From the NCBI RefSeq assembly GCF_005869875.1, contig NZ_VAWG01000002.1, positions 248,001 through 312,000 of the forward strand: DNA of 64,000 nucleotides. Direction: 5' to 3'. Source of the stretch: Paenibacillus pinistramenti. GTDB taxonomy: Bacteria > Bacillota > Bacilli > Paenibacillales > Paenibacillaceae. Positions 24,930 to 33,597 of the stretch are shown piece after piece. Numbering within the stretch: the stretch's first letter is position 1; each line of letters begins with the position of its first letter. The notes below the pieces were generated by a model. The model worked only from the letters and a program-made list of their open reading frames with translations, was not told where the DNA came from and made no database searches. Both the position numbers and the translations under genes were made by a program.

Positions 24930-26390
24930 TTATCCTTCAAGCAATTGTTTTGCCGCAAGCTCACCTATAATACGCAGCCCCTTCGCAATCTCCCCGATAT
25001 CCAATCTTGAGAAGCCGATCCGCATCGTATTCCTGCCGCCGCCATCCGTAAAGAACATCTCTCCCGGAGTAAAAATCACCCCTTCGCTCAAACAGGCATC
25101 CAGCAGCCGGTGAGTATCAAACCCCTTCTCAAATTCAAGGAACAAATGCAGTCCCCCGTCCCCTGACAAGCGGGCAAAAGGAATAAACTGCTCGCAGCAT
25201 TGGCGCGTCCACTCGTATTTCTTCTTATATTCCTGTCTTGCTTTCTTTAAATACTTATCCAGATGCCCATTGTGAAGGTATTGGTACAAGACTGCCTGAT
25301 CCAGCGTCGACGTATGAATGCTGCGGGCCCGCTTGATGCTCTCCAGATAGTCAATAAGCTGTTTGTCGGCAAGCACCCAGCCTACCCGCAGCCCTGGAAA
25401 CAGCACCTTGGAGAAGCTGCCGAGATAAATGACGCTGTTCCCTCCGCCGGCAAGAGACATCAGCGGCAGTGCATGGGAGCTCGAGTAGCGCAGCTCCTCG
25501 TTGAATCCGTCCTCGATGACCGGAATTTCGTAATCAGACAGAAGCTTCATCAGGGCCATTCGTTTGCCCGGGGAAGTGACTATTCCTGTCGGGTTGTGGT
25601 ACGAAGGGATTAAATAAGCGCAGTCATAAGACCGTTCGCTCAGCGCCTGCTTCAATTTGCCGAGATGGAGGCCGTCCTGCTCCATGTCGATTCCGGTAAT
25701 TTGAAAGCCGTTCAGCTTCAAATTCTTAAGTGCTGTCTGGTGGGTCGGATTCTCGCACAGAACCGCCCCGTGCTTCTTCCCAAGCGCAGCCAGCACAATG
25801 TCAAAGCCTTCCGTAAATCCGCTGGTGATCAGCATATCCTTACCGGTCAGATCGACGCCTTTTTGCTCCATATAGCGCATTAGAAATTCAATTAAGGGTT
25901 TGTATCCCTTGGCATAGCCATAGTTAAGCAGGACGTGCCCTTCAAGAGACATCCGGTCCAGAAAAGCTCGTTTGACGTTATCCAGATCAAACAGGGACTC
26001 ATCCGGCGCGATGCTGGTGAAGGAGATCACTCCTTTTGCCGCCCGGATTCCATTCTTCATCCGGTCAAGCTCCACAGCCTGCCTGGCATAGTCATTAACC
26101 CTGGACGCCCAATCGGTCTGCCAGGAGGCTGCGGGCTCGGCGGACAGCTGCATATCCGCGACATAGCTGCCTTTGCCCTGTACGGCATAAATCAGGCCCT
26201 CATCCTCCAGATCGGCATAAGCGGTAATTACCGTGTTCCGGCTCACCCCGAGCAGCTTGCTCATCTCCCGGGTTGCCGGCAGCTTCTGGTGCGCCTGGAG
26301 CGCCCCTCTGACGATCAGCCGTTTGACATAGTCTTTCACCTGGATGTGAGCCGGACGATCCTGATCCAGCAGCTTGAAATCGTTATACAT
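24930..26390 (-). CDS. MocR/PdxR-type GntR regulator with aminotransferase domain (DdlR-like)
   Basis: A 486-aa fusion of an N-terminal GntR winged helix (LPATREMSKLLGVSRNTVI, about residues 40-60) with a class I aminotransferase fold. The PLP Lys lies in YLGSFSKVLFPGLRVGW. In this class the second domain senses PLP-bound ligands. DdlR of Brevibacillus, a MocR protein that activates ddl, is an obvious parallel because ddl is the next gene here, but DdlR orthology is only inferred from position. The ATG at 26390 has AGGAGG 8 nt upstream, better than the ATG at 26414. Confidence 0.88.
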   Translation of the reverse strand: MYNDFKLLDQDRPAHIQVKDYVKRLIVRGALQAHQKLPATREMSKLLGVSRNTVITAYADLEDEGLIYAVQGKGSYVADMQLSAEPAASWQTDWASRVNDYARQAVELDRMKNGIRAAKGVISFTSIAPDESLFDLDNVKRAFLDRMSLEGHVLLNYGYAKGYKPLIEFLMRYMEQKGVDLTGKDMLITSGFTEGFDIVLAALGKKHGAVLCENPTHQTALKNLKLNGFQITGIDMEQDGLHLGKLKQALSERSYDCAYLIPSYHNPTGIVTSPGKRMALMKLLSDYEIPVIEDGFNEELRYSSSHALPLMSLAGGGNSVIYLGSFSKVLFPGLRVGWVLADKQLIDYLESIKRARSIHTSTLDQAVLYQYLHNGHLDKYLKKARQEYKKKYEWTRQCCEQFIPFARLSGDGGLHLFLEFEKGFDTHRLLDACLSEGVIFTPGEMFFTDGGGRNTMRIGFSRLDIGEIAKGLRIIGELAAKQLLEG

Positions 26391-26433
26391 CTGATCGACC
26401 TCCTCATTCATCATGACATATCCCCGCCGAATA

Positions 26434-26474
26434 TGAAAAGAACCACGCCCCGCTGGTTAAAACGGGGTCGTGGC
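26434..26474 (-). terminator. Terminator of the polysaccharide deacetylase gene
   Basis: CCACGACCCCG pairs with CGGGGCGTGG (minus strand) across a 10-nt loop, followed by TTCTTTT. Confidence 0.85.
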
Positions 26475-26488
26475 TCAATTGCTGCGGA

Positions 26489-27286
26489 TTACAGCCGGAT
26501 GATCTCTCCCGCCTTTATCTCCACAGCTTCACCATCCTTGCTCACCCAGATCGCCTGCGCGGAAGGATTATGAAGCAGCCGTCTGTCAGCCGACAGGCGG
26601 AGACGGTCCACAGCTTGGCAATACGAGAAGATTTCCGCATTTGTCGCATACCAGATATCTTCACGGCCGCCGGCCAGCTCTCCAAACCGGTCCAGCAGCT
26701 CCCAGTTCTGATCCTCCTCAAACTCATAACTATGGCCCCATACATAGAAAACAGCCATGCCGGGGTGACTCTGCTCCAGGCGGATATACGGATCCGCATA
26801 CTCCAGCATCTCTTTATGATGACAGGTCGGATGCCAGCGGAGCCAATCCTCAGGCTTGTGGTACGAGCCATGGCTGTTTACGGTGCGGGCATATTCCATT
26901 CCCGCCGCCTGAACCAGCACGGCCACTTCGTCATTATAAGCCCCGTAGGGATAGCTCATCCCTTTAACCGGGTAATGAACAAGCTGCTCCAAAGCCAGAC
27001 GGTCTTTTCGAATCTGTTCCACAATTTGTTCAGGCGGCAGGTCAGGCAGTGCCGGATGATCCACCGTATGGGCGGATACCTCATGCCCCTGATAGAGCGG
27101 CTCCACTTCCTCTCTGCCGATATATCCCGCCTTGCCGAGATTGCCGCTGTTCAGATGAAAGGTGCCCCGGATTCCGTATGTATTTAGTTTCTGTACCAGC
27201 TGACGGTCATAATCCCGGCCATCATCGAAGCTGACCGTCAAAGCTTTGTTCAGTCCGTTCGGAAACCTGTCGAAATGTAAGCGCAT
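26489..27286 (-). CDS. Polysaccharide deacetylase (NodB homology, CE4)
   Basis: A 265-aa NodB-domain protein. The catalytic TVSFDDG (motif 1), HTVDHP (motif 2 metal-binding His pair) and SYPYGAYND (motif 3) are in order within the first 130 residues. The C-terminal part contains WGHSYEFEE, also conserved in this subgroup. There is no signal peptide, so it may act in the cytosol or by an unusual route, or on soluble sugar substrates. GGAGG lies 9 nt before the ATG. It stands alone with its own terminator. Confidence 0.88.
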   Translation of the reverse strand: MRLHFDRFPNGLNKALTVSFDDGRDYDRQLVQKLNTYGIRGTFHLNSGNLGKAGYIGREEVEPLYQGHEVSAHTVDHPALPDLPPEQIVEQIRKDRLALEQLVHYPVKGMSYPYGAYNDEVAVLVQAAGMEYARTVNSHGSYHKPEDWLRWHPTCHHKEMLEYADPYIRLEQSHPGMAVFYVWGHSYEFEEDQNWELLDRFGELAGGREDIWYATNAEIFSYCQAVDRLRLSADRRLLHNPSAQAIWVSKDGEAVEIKAGEIIRL

Positions 27287-27342
27287 TCCAATATTCCTCC
27301 TCTAATTGACTTCACAGGATTCAGTTCTCTCTCCAGTTTAAC

Positions 27343-27382
27343 GCGAAAAAAAGGAATGTGCACTGCTGCGCGGCACATTCCT
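27343..27382 (-). terminator. Terminator of the YheC/YheD-like gene
   Basis: On the minus strand AGGAATGTGC and GCACATTCCT form a perfect 10-bp stem followed by seven T. Confidence 0.88.
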
Positions 27383-27444
27383 ATCCAAATGCTCAATTTA
27401 TTGGTTTGATAGAGCAGATCAGATGCACGTAAACTCCTCTGATT

Positions 27445-28179
27445 CTATCTGCTTCTATCCGCTTTTATATATCTCATTATTTTCTTGAATACCTTTGGAT
27501 CGGAGTGCTTCCGGAAAATATATGGGTCAGGACTGGTGTTCACTTCCAGAATCCACGGATGAAGCGTCTTATCCATCGCAATATCCAGGCCGATCTTCGT
27601 AACGCCCGGGAACGCCCGCTGCATCGCTGCTCCAGCCCGGACACCCATACTAGAGAGCTGGCGCAGCCGGGATTGAACCTGGTTCGTATGCGTGCTAAGC
27701 AGCTGATCTGCGTTCACGATTGTTCCGCCGCTGTGATAATTCGTAACTATTTTGCCCTTAGCCGCCGCTCTTCCGATAATTCCGGTTGTTTCCCATACAT
27801 TGTTAGGCGATAACTGGACCATCACCCTCAAATCAAATTTCCGGCCGTTATGCTTGAGAAGGTGGATTCCTTTTTGAACCAAATAACGCTTGCCCTTTGT
27901 ATGCTGCAGAATAGACTGATACATCGAATCATAGGCTCTAAAATTACGGGCTTTCGTGCCCAGCTGATAACGGTAGCCTGAGCTTGTCGTTTCAACACGC
28001 ATCACTCCATTGCCATAGGAGCCGTGCTCGGGTTTGATATAGACCATTTGGTAGCGTGCCAAATACTCCTTTAAGGATTGTCTGCTCATTCGGCTGGTAG
28101 AGGGAACATTAACAGCTAAAGAGGAATTTCTCATAATAGCAGCGGTCTTCTTCCATTTGCTTCCTACGTAACGTGGCAT
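27445..28179 (-). CDS. YheC/YheD family spore-coat-associated ATP-grasp protein, short form
   Basis: A 244-aa ATP-grasp protein. Conserved text: MVYIKPEHGSYGNGVMRV (ATP grip), KFDLRVMVQLS, TGIIGRAAAKGKIVTNYHSGG and the metal-binding end HPWILEVNTSPDP. Bacillus YheC and YheD are found on the spore surface; the reaction is unknown. It lacks the extra N-terminal part of the longer YheD proteins. A second, similar gene is at 58033 (same KPxxGSxGxG, IVTNYHxGG and LHPWILEVNT motifs), so the genome has at least two paralogues. Start at 28179 with GGGAGG 7-8 nt upstream. Confidence 0.85.
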   Translation of the reverse strand: MPRYVGSKWKKTAAIMRNSSLAVNVPSTSRMSRQSLKEYLARYQMVYIKPEHGSYGNGVMRVETTSSGYRYQLGTKARNFRAYDSMYQSILQHTKGKRYLVQKGIHLLKHNGRKFDLRVMVQLSPNNVWETTGIIGRAAAKGKIVTNYHSGGTIVNADQLLSTHTNQVQSRLRQLSSMGVRAGAAMQRAFPGVTKIGLDIAMDKTLHPWILEVNTSPDPYIFRKHSDPKVFKKIMRYIKADRSR

Positions 28180-28240
28180 TCTAAGTCCTCCCAAACTATT
28201 ATTAAATAAGCCGGGGCATGGCGAATAGCCGATATGAATT

Positions 28241-28371
28241 AGGGTATTTCCGCTTAGCTCCGGTTAAAGCTCAACCCGGCTGCATGATTCTTCTGCCGCT
28301 AGACCATCATACGAGTGACGATCATCATCAGGAACGGACACTTTGACCGGATACTAAGCGGAAAATAGGAC
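28241..28371. repeat. Pair of imperfect 24-26 bp inverted repeats between the YheC-like gene and murB
   Basis: AGGGTATTTCCGCTTAGCTCCGGT (28241-28264, shown in part by CCGCTTAG and CCGGT) faces its near reverse complement at 28346-28371, 81 bp apart. It lies in a 350-bp stretch with no gene. It could be a small non-autonomous element or a structured leader for the YheC-like gene. No target-site duplication is evident. Confidence 0.5.
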
Positions 28372-28408
28372 CACAGAACTCCCGCGTAAGTGCGGCGAGA
28401 GGCAATAT

Positions 28409-28487
28409 AAAAATCCCCCCGGCAATTGAACGGTGACCCGCAAGATCTCAAATCTGGGTCACCATTCAAACTGGCGGAGGGATTTTT
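28409..28487 (-). terminator. Long hairpin terminator after murB
   Basis: Outer arms AAAAATCCC/GGGATTTTT and inner arms GGTGACCC/GGGTCACC form one long hairpin of about 79 nt with an AGAT/ATCT tip. T-run on the minus strand; A-T symmetry may let it work both ways. Confidence 0.8.
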
Positions 28488-28529
28488 GGAATAAAACGGC
28501 TATTTATTTGGGATCGAAGGGATTCCCGG

Positions 28530-29420
28530 TCATTCCCCAAGCGTAATGACTTCGGTTTCGAGCTCGACGTTAAATTTCTCCCGGACTCTCTGCTGAATCA
28601 GCTTGATCAGATCCAGATAGTCCTGTGCGGTTGCGTTGTCGACGTTCACAATGAAGCCGGCATGCTTTCTCGACACCTCTGCGCCGCCGATCCGGGTACC
28701 CTGCAGCTCGCAGTCCTGAATCAGCTTTCCGGCAAAATGCCCTTCCGGACGTTTAAAGACACTTCCGCAGGAAGGATATTCAAGAGGCTGTTTGGACTCT
28801 CTCGCATGGGTGAGCTCTTTCATCTTAGCTTCAATGCTGCCATAATCTCCAGCTTCAAGCACAAAGACGGCGTCCAAAACGACATATTCATCTCCGCGGA
28901 AGATGCTCTTCCGGTAACCCAGCTGCATTTCATCCTTGGATAAGGTCAGAAGCTCGCCTTCTTTGCTCAGGACACGCGCGCTTGCCAGCACATCCGAGAT
29001 TTGCCCGCCGTAGGCGCCGGCATTCATATACAAGGCCCCTCCTACACTCCCCGGAATGCCGCAGGCGAATTCCAGCCCGGTGAGCGAATGCTGCAATGCG
29101 CTTCTCGAGACATCAATAATATCGGCGCCGCTCTGGGCCGTGATTTCGAGTCCGTTAACCTTAATCTGATCAAAATGGCTCAGCGAAAGGGTTATGCCTC
29201 TTATGCCGTTATCTTTAATAATGGTGTTCGAGCCCTTTCCCAGAATCGTCAAAGGAATCCGGTTCGAGCGTGCAAACGCAGCCGCAGCCGCAATCTCCTC
29301 AACAGTCGTAGGCTGAACCAGCACATCCGCCTGGCCGCCGAGCTTGATAAAGGTGTGATTTCTCAAAGGTTCATTGTATTTAAGCTTCTCTTTAGGAATC
29401 AGTTGTTCTAATTCATACAT
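28530..29420 (-). CDS. murB: UDP-N-acetylenolpyruvoylglucosamine reductase
   Basis: FAD enzyme that reduces UDP-GlcNAc-enolpyruvate to UDP-MurNAc. 296 aa, type II MurB as in other Gram-positives. FAD-binding text: TILGKGSNTIIKDNGI and GIPGSVGGALYMNAGAYGG; the catalytic Ser is in YPSCGSVFKRP; the C-terminal KHAGFIVN follows. The ATG at 29420 (MYELEQLIPKEKL) has AGGAG 10 nt upstream; the open frame further upstream to 29573 has no site and non-family residues. Confidence 0.95.
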   Translation of the reverse strand: MYELEQLIPKEKLKYNEPLRNHTFIKLGGQADVLVQPTTVEEIAAAAAFARSNRIPLTILGKGSNTIIKDNGIRGITLSLSHFDQIKVNGLEITAQSGADIIDVSRSALQHSLTGLEFACGIPGSVGGALYMNAGAYGGQISDVLASARVLSKEGELLTLSKDEMQLGYRKSIFRGDEYVVLDAVFVLEAGDYGSIEAKMKELTHARESKQPLEYPSCGSVFKRPEGHFAGKLIQDCELQGTRIGGAEVSRKHAGFIVNVDNATAQDYLDLIKLIQQRVREKFNVELETEVITLGE

Positions 29421-29520
29421 GAATGGCGCACTCCTATTAGCAATCGTTTTAATCATTATACAGCATTCCGCTAATACATTTAATGAACAATGGGCTTGAT
29501 TGGTGAAAAATAATCCAAAC

Positions 29521-29546
29521 AAAGAAGACAGCCGCATAAGCTGTCC
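29521..29546 (-). terminator. Terminator of the cysteine synthase gene
   Basis: GGACAGC and GCTGTC form a short stem on the minus strand, followed by TTCTTTGTTT; a second small GCGGG/CCCGC hairpin lies just before it. Confidence 0.7.
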
Positions 29547-29565
29547 TCCAACGCGGGCCGTCCCG

Positions 29566-30489
29566 CTAGTCAAATATGCCGGAACTCAGGTACCTCTCTC
29601 CGTTATCTGGAGCGATACACAATACTTTGCGGCCCCGCCCTAACCGCTTCGCTTCCTGAAGCGCCGTCCAGACGGACGCGCCTGAAGACGGGCCCAGCAG
29701 CAGTCCTTCCAAGGCCGCAAGCTGCTTAATGGTCCGGATGGCGTCCTCGTCTGCCACCTGAACAATTTCGTCAAATACGTTCCGGTTCAAGACAGGCGGA
29801 ATAAAGCCCGGACTCGTCCCGACGAGCATATGGGAACCGGGCTTCCCTCCGGATAATACCGGAGAGCCCTTCGGCTCTACAACCACAACCCGAAGGTCAG
29901 GCAGCGCTTTGCGCAGCTCCTCTCCAGTTCCGGTGATGGTCCCTCCCGTACCCGAGGTAGCCACAAACACATCCAGCCTGCCCTCCATTTGCTCCAGAAT
30001 TTCAAGGGCGGTCGTTCCGCGGTGTGCGTCCGGGTTCGCCGGGTTCTCGAACTGCTGGGGAATGAAGCTGCCGGGAATGGCGGCATGCAGCTCCATTGCC
30101 TTCGCGATGGCCCCGGGCATCCGCTCCTCCGCCGGCGTCAGAATCACTTCAGCCCCATAGGCTCTCATGATGTTGATCCGTTCCCGGCTCATATTGGAAG
30201 GCATCGTAATGATCAGCCTGTACCCGCGGGCCGCCGCATTCATCGCGAGTCCAATTCCGGTATTGCCGCTGGTCGGTTCGATAATCGTTGCGCCAGGCTG
30301 AAGCTTTCCGTCCTTCTCCGCCTGCTCGATCAAATTCCGGGCCGCCCTGTCTTTGACGCTGCCGCTTGGATTGAAATATTCCAGTTTGACGTATACATCC
30401 GCGTCCTGTTCTCCGGTTAATCTTCTCAGCTTCACAGCCGGTGTATCTCCAATCAAATCGGTAATCCGGTTTACGATCTTTCTAGTCAT
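29566..30489 (-). CDS. cysK: Cysteine synthase (O-acetylserine sulfhydrylase)
   Basis: PLP enzyme forming cysteine from O-acetylserine and sulfide; 307 aa. The PLP Lys is in PSGSVKDRAA (about residue 45), the substrate loop is PTSGNTGIGLA, the phosphate-binding loop SGTGGTITG, and GPSSGAS is near the end. Length and motifs fit CysK/CysM; these cannot be separated by eye with certainty. Transcribed alone, with a terminator on each side. Confidence 0.92.
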   Translation of the reverse strand: MTRKIVNRITDLIGDTPAVKLRRLTGEQDADVYVKLEYFNPSGSVKDRAARNLIEQAEKDGKLQPGATIIEPTSGNTGIGLAMNAAARGYRLIITMPSNMSRERINIMRAYGAEVILTPAEERMPGAIAKAMELHAAIPGSFIPQQFENPANPDAHRGTTALEILEQMEGRLDVFVATSGTGGTITGTGEELRKALPDLRVVVVEPKGSPVLSGGKPGSHMLVGTSPGFIPPVLNRNVFDEIVQVADEDAIRTIKQLAALEGLLLGPSSGASVWTALQEAKRLGRGRKVLCIAPDNGERYLSSGIFD

Positions 30490-30590
30490 TTACAACACTT
30501 CCTTATACATTTCCATTTGAAAAAAATAGCCGTCCGGTTCTATAACAAGGCCGCTTCCTTTCTTATCTTCGCAAATTCTGCTGATGAAAG

Positions 30591-30618
30591 CAAAAGCCTG
30601 CCGGGTTCCGGCAGGCCA
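30591..30618 (-). terminator. Terminator after the sodium symporter gene
   Basis: GCCTGCCGG and CCGGCAGGC form a perfect 9-bp stem with a 3-nt loop; TTTTGCTTT follows on the minus strand. Confidence 0.85.
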
Positions 30619-30687
30619 AGTGTAATGCTGTGAATATTGGTAATACTTCGAATTTGCATCATTACGCTATTGTCAGCTGATCCGCCA

Positions 30688-32055
30688 TCACTCGCCGGAG
30701 AACTTGATAATACCCGAAGTGTGCAGAAGAACCAGGATAACGAGCACCGGCGCAATGTAGCGGAGGGTAAACACCCAAAGCCGGAACCAGAGGGAAGTAA
30801 GGCCCGCGGCTTCGCCGGCTTTTTTCCAGAAGTAGCCTGTAAAGAGTGTCGTCAGCAAACCGCCCAGCGGCAGCAGAATGTTGGAAGCAATGAAGTCCAT
30901 CCAGTCGAAGAAGGATTTCCCGCCAATATCGCCAAGCGACGGAGCGAGACCGAACGACAAGGCGGAAGGTACGCCCAATGCGAAACAGATAACTGACAGC
31001 ACGATAACCGAGGTGCGGCGGCTCCATTTCCAGCGGTCCATCAGATAGGCTACCGGTACCTCAAGCAAGGATACTGCCGAGGTCAGTGCTGCAATCGCCA
31101 GAAGGACGAAGAACAAGCCTCCAAACAATCCGCCGAACGGCATGGCCGAGAACGCGGCAGGCAGAGCGATAAAGACAAGGGAAGCCCCTTGCGTCTGGTC
31201 AATGCCGAAAGAAAAGGTAGTCGGGAAAATAATCAGTCCGGCAATCAGCGCATAAATCAGGTCACCAGCCCCGATGGCCAGCGTTGCTGCTCCGAGCGAC
31301 TGCTTCTTGTCCACATAAGCGCCGTAAGTAATCAGGATCCCCATGCCCAGCGACAAGGAGAAGAAGGCATGTCCCAGTGCGACCAGAGCTGATTCCGTAC
31401 TCAGCTTGGAGAAGTCGGGGTTCAGGAAGAAGGATACCCCTTCTCCTGCGCCCGGCAGCGTCAGCGCCCGGATCATCAGAACCAGAAGAAGAATGATAAG
31501 ACCCGGAATCACGATTTTGTTAAATCGCTCAATCCCTTTGGAAACCCCTACCACAACTATTAATGCAGTCAGTACGATAGAGACAAGCTGCCAAACCAGC
31601 GGCATGTAGCTGCCGGTAAAATCTCCGAACTTGCCTGAGAAATCGTCTGTGTCAAACAACTTGCCGCTGAACGACAAGAAGGCATAATACAGCGTCCAGC
31701 CTGTTATCATGACATAGAAGGACAGAATAACAAACGGTGAAATGACCTGCAGCATCCCGAACCGTTCCCAGATGCGTCCGCCCCCGGCTTTGGCGAAGGA
31801 GGTCGAAGCACTGCCTCTTCCTGTACGGCCGATAGCCAGCTCAGCCAGCAGTACCGGCAGGCCGATCAATATCAAGCAAATAATAAATAGAATAAAGAAC
31901 GCTGCTCCCCCATACTTCCCGGTAATATAAGGGAACTTCCACATATTGCCGAGACCAACGGCACTGCCGATCGCGGCCAGGATAAAGCCTGCCGACGAGA
32001 AGCGGTCTCCTTTAGTTGGTGCTGTCTGCCTCTGGTTACTCAAATGAATAAACAC
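30688..32055 (-). CDS. Neurotransmitter:sodium symporter (SNF) family transporter
   Basis: A LeuT-fold Na+-coupled amino acid transporter of up to 455 aa with about eleven to twelve helices. The sodium- and substrate-site helix 1 reads AAIGSAVGLGNMWKFPYITG, followed by GGAAFFILFIICLILIGLPVLLAELAIGR, both strongly conserved. The start is uncertain: GTG at 32055 sits against the ribosome site, while TTG at 32043 (MSNQRQTAPTKG) has GGAAGGG 11 nt upstream and may be the true start. Substrate unknown, probably a hydrophobic or aromatic amino acid. Confidence 0.9.
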   Translation of the reverse strand: MFIHLSNQRQTAPTKGDRFSSAGFILAAIGSAVGLGNMWKFPYITGKYGGAAFFILFIICLILIGLPVLLAELAIGRTGRGSASTSFAKAGGGRIWERFGMLQVISPFVILSFYVMITGWTLYYAFLSFSGKLFDTDDFSGKFGDFTGSYMPLVWQLVSIVLTALIVVVGVSKGIERFNKIVIPGLIILLLVLMIRALTLPGAGEGVSFFLNPDFSKLSTESALVALGHAFFSLSLGMGILITYGAYVDKKQSLGAATLAIGAGDLIYALIAGLIIFPTTFSFGIDQTQGASLVFIALPAAFSAMPFGGLFGGLFFVLLAIAALTSAVSLLEVPVAYLMDRWKWSRRTSVIVLSVICFALGVPSALSFGLAPSLGDIGGKSFFDWMDFIASNILLPLGGLLTTLFTGYFWKKAGEAAGLTSLWFRLWVFTLRYIAPVLVILVLLHTSGIIKFSGE

Positions 32056-32196
32056 CCTTCCTCATCAATAGATGTCTTGAATACAAGTTTCTTAATTATA
32101 TTTCAAGTCATGTAAGATGTCAGCAATCTAAATAGGGATTTCTCGACTTTTTCTGAAAAATGCGGCTATTTACCGGTTTCACGGCCCTATTTCCCG

Positions 32197-32850
32197 TTAT
32201 TCCGATAATAGCAGGGTGCTTCCCATATACAGCGCTGCGGCCCAGATAATGACCGCTGAGATTTTGCTGACGATCTCCATCAACCGTCCGCTGCGGTCAA
32301 GCTGGCCAGCTCGTCTTCCCGCGTAAGCGAGCCCCGCGAACCAGAGCCAGGAGACCAAAATGCACGCGGCGGCGTAAGCGATCTTGTCCATGCCGGCATA
32401 ACGCAGCGAGCCTGTACCTATGACGCCAATGGTATCCAGAATGGCATGCGGATTCAGCAGTGAAACCGATGCCGCGAACAGAATCTGCCTCCGGGGAGAG
32501 AACGGCTCGTCCGCTCTGGAATTACGGTCAGCCTCCTTCTCCCCGCGCTTGCTGTCTGCGGACGAACCGCTGTTTTTCCAGGTCTGCCAGCCCATGAACA
32601 GCAGGAATACGGTTCCGGCGGCCAGCAGAAGAGTTTTGAACCAGACGGAGCCGAGCAGGACTATAGAAACGCCTGCGACAGCAGCGGTGATCAGCAGCAT
32701 ATCGCAAATGGCAGCCGTCAGGACTGCGGGCAGCGCGTATATGAAACGTTTATGTACAGCTCCCTGATTAAAGATAAATACATTCTGCACCCCCAAAGGC
32801 AGAATAAGCCCGAAGGCCAGTACAAATCCATGCATAAGCGCAGCCAGCAA
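32197..32850 (-). CDS. LysE/ArgO family amino acid exporter
   Basis: A 217-aa six-helix exporter. The LysE signature GLILPLGVQNVFIFNQG lies near the start and LLNPHAILDTIGVIG in the second half, close to ArgO/LysE rather than to RhtB. A basic, charged loop (SKRGEKEADRNSR) lies in the middle. TTG at 32850 is the likely start (GGAGG 9 nt upstream); the ATG at 32859 directly abuts GGAGG. Confidence 0.88.
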   Translation of the reverse strand: MLAALMHGFVLAFGLILPLGVQNVFIFNQGAVHKRFIYALPAVLTAAICDMLLITAAVAGVSIVLLGSVWFKTLLLAAGTVFLLFMGWQTWKNSGSSADSKRGEKEADRNSRADEPFSPRRQILFAASVSLLNPHAILDTIGVIGTGSLRYAGMDKIAYAAACILVSWLWFAGLAYAGRRAGQLDRSGRLMEIVSKISAVIIWAAALYMGSTLLLSE

Positions 32851-32959
32851 AATAAACATCCTCCAGTATGATTAGAATTCCGCCTCCTATTATAACCCAC
32901 AGCTGCCCAAGTGCTCAGCTGCTCATCGGCTCTATTGCTGCCTGTTCCGGCCAATTGGT

Positions 32960-32988
32960 TTGCTCCAAACCCGGCCAGACGCTACAAT
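32960..32988 (+). promoter_or_regulatory. Sigma-A type promoter of the Crp/Fnr gene
   Basis: TTGCTC (32960-32965), 17 bp, TACAAT (32983-32988), upstream of the ATG at 33058. Confidence 0.6.
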
Positions 32989-33057
32989 GATTAGAGGAAT
33001 TCAGGCTTCTGCGGCGTGTATACCAATCAAATGAACCAACCCACTGGAGGCGAAATC

Positions 33058-33576
33058 ATGATCCTGCAAAAAGGAGAAACCCTGTTCCGGCAAGGAGAAT
33101 CAGGGTTCCTGTATCATCTTAAGAGCGGTATGTTAAAAATTGTGCGTGTCCATGAGGACGGCTCCGAAATTCTGGTTAACGTCATCGTCCCCGGCGAAAC
33201 GATCCCGCATCACTCTCTCATCTCTCCCAATCCTTTTTACGGATCGGCCATCGCCCTTGTCACCTGCGAAGTTGAGCGGATTCCGGGACCGGAATGGTAC
33301 CGGGAGCTCGAGCAGAACCCGGAGCTCTACCGGACGATAGCCCTGCAGCTGCAGGACAAGCTTCGCATGATGCAGCAGCGGATTGACCAGCTGACCGAAG
33401 TCTCTCCAGCCGAACGGCTGAAACAGCTTCAGAACTGGTTTCACACTTATACCCAGGCTGCTTCCCTGACCGACATTCTGACGCAGAGCGAGATCGGCCA
33501 GTGGATCGGGCTGCGCAGAGAGACCGTTAACCGTCTGCTCCGGAATCAAATTCATGGCGGATCCGGAAGAGGATGA
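33058..33576 (+). CDS. Crp/Fnr family regulator, small form
   Basis: A 172-aa Crp/Fnr protein, shorter than the usual 220-240. The cyclic-nucleotide-type beta barrel (FRQGESGFLYHLKSGMLKI, then GSEILVNVIVPGETI) is followed by the dimer helix and a winged helix. The recognition helix carries R154, E155 and R159 (RETVNR) in the same spacing as the TGTGA-reading residues of E. coli Crp. The only cysteine is C70, so it cannot hold a Fnr-type iron-sulfur cluster. A perfect TTGTGA-N6-TCACAA site lies 1.3 kb away at 34921, before the DUF438 and cupin genes, which are probable targets. Start at 33058 with GGAGG 7 nt upstream. Confidence 0.9.
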   Translation: MILQKGETLFRQGESGFLYHLKSGMLKIVRVHEDGSEILVNVIVPGETIPHHSLISPNPFYGSAIALVTCEVERIPGPEWYRELEQNPELYRTIALQLQDKLRMMQQRIDQLTEVSPAERLKQLQNWFHTYTQAASLTDILTQSEIGQWIGLRRETVNRLLRNQIHGGSGRG

Positions 33577-33597
33577 GAATCAAGCAGAGGATGAGGA

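Noticed and set aside
28210..28281. tRNA-like stretch: GCCGGG at 28210 can pair with CCCGGC at 28275 across about 71 nt.
   Set aside because: No T-arm GTTCRA, no anticodon arm that folds, and no discriminator plus CCA; the pairing is only a 7-bp coincidence.
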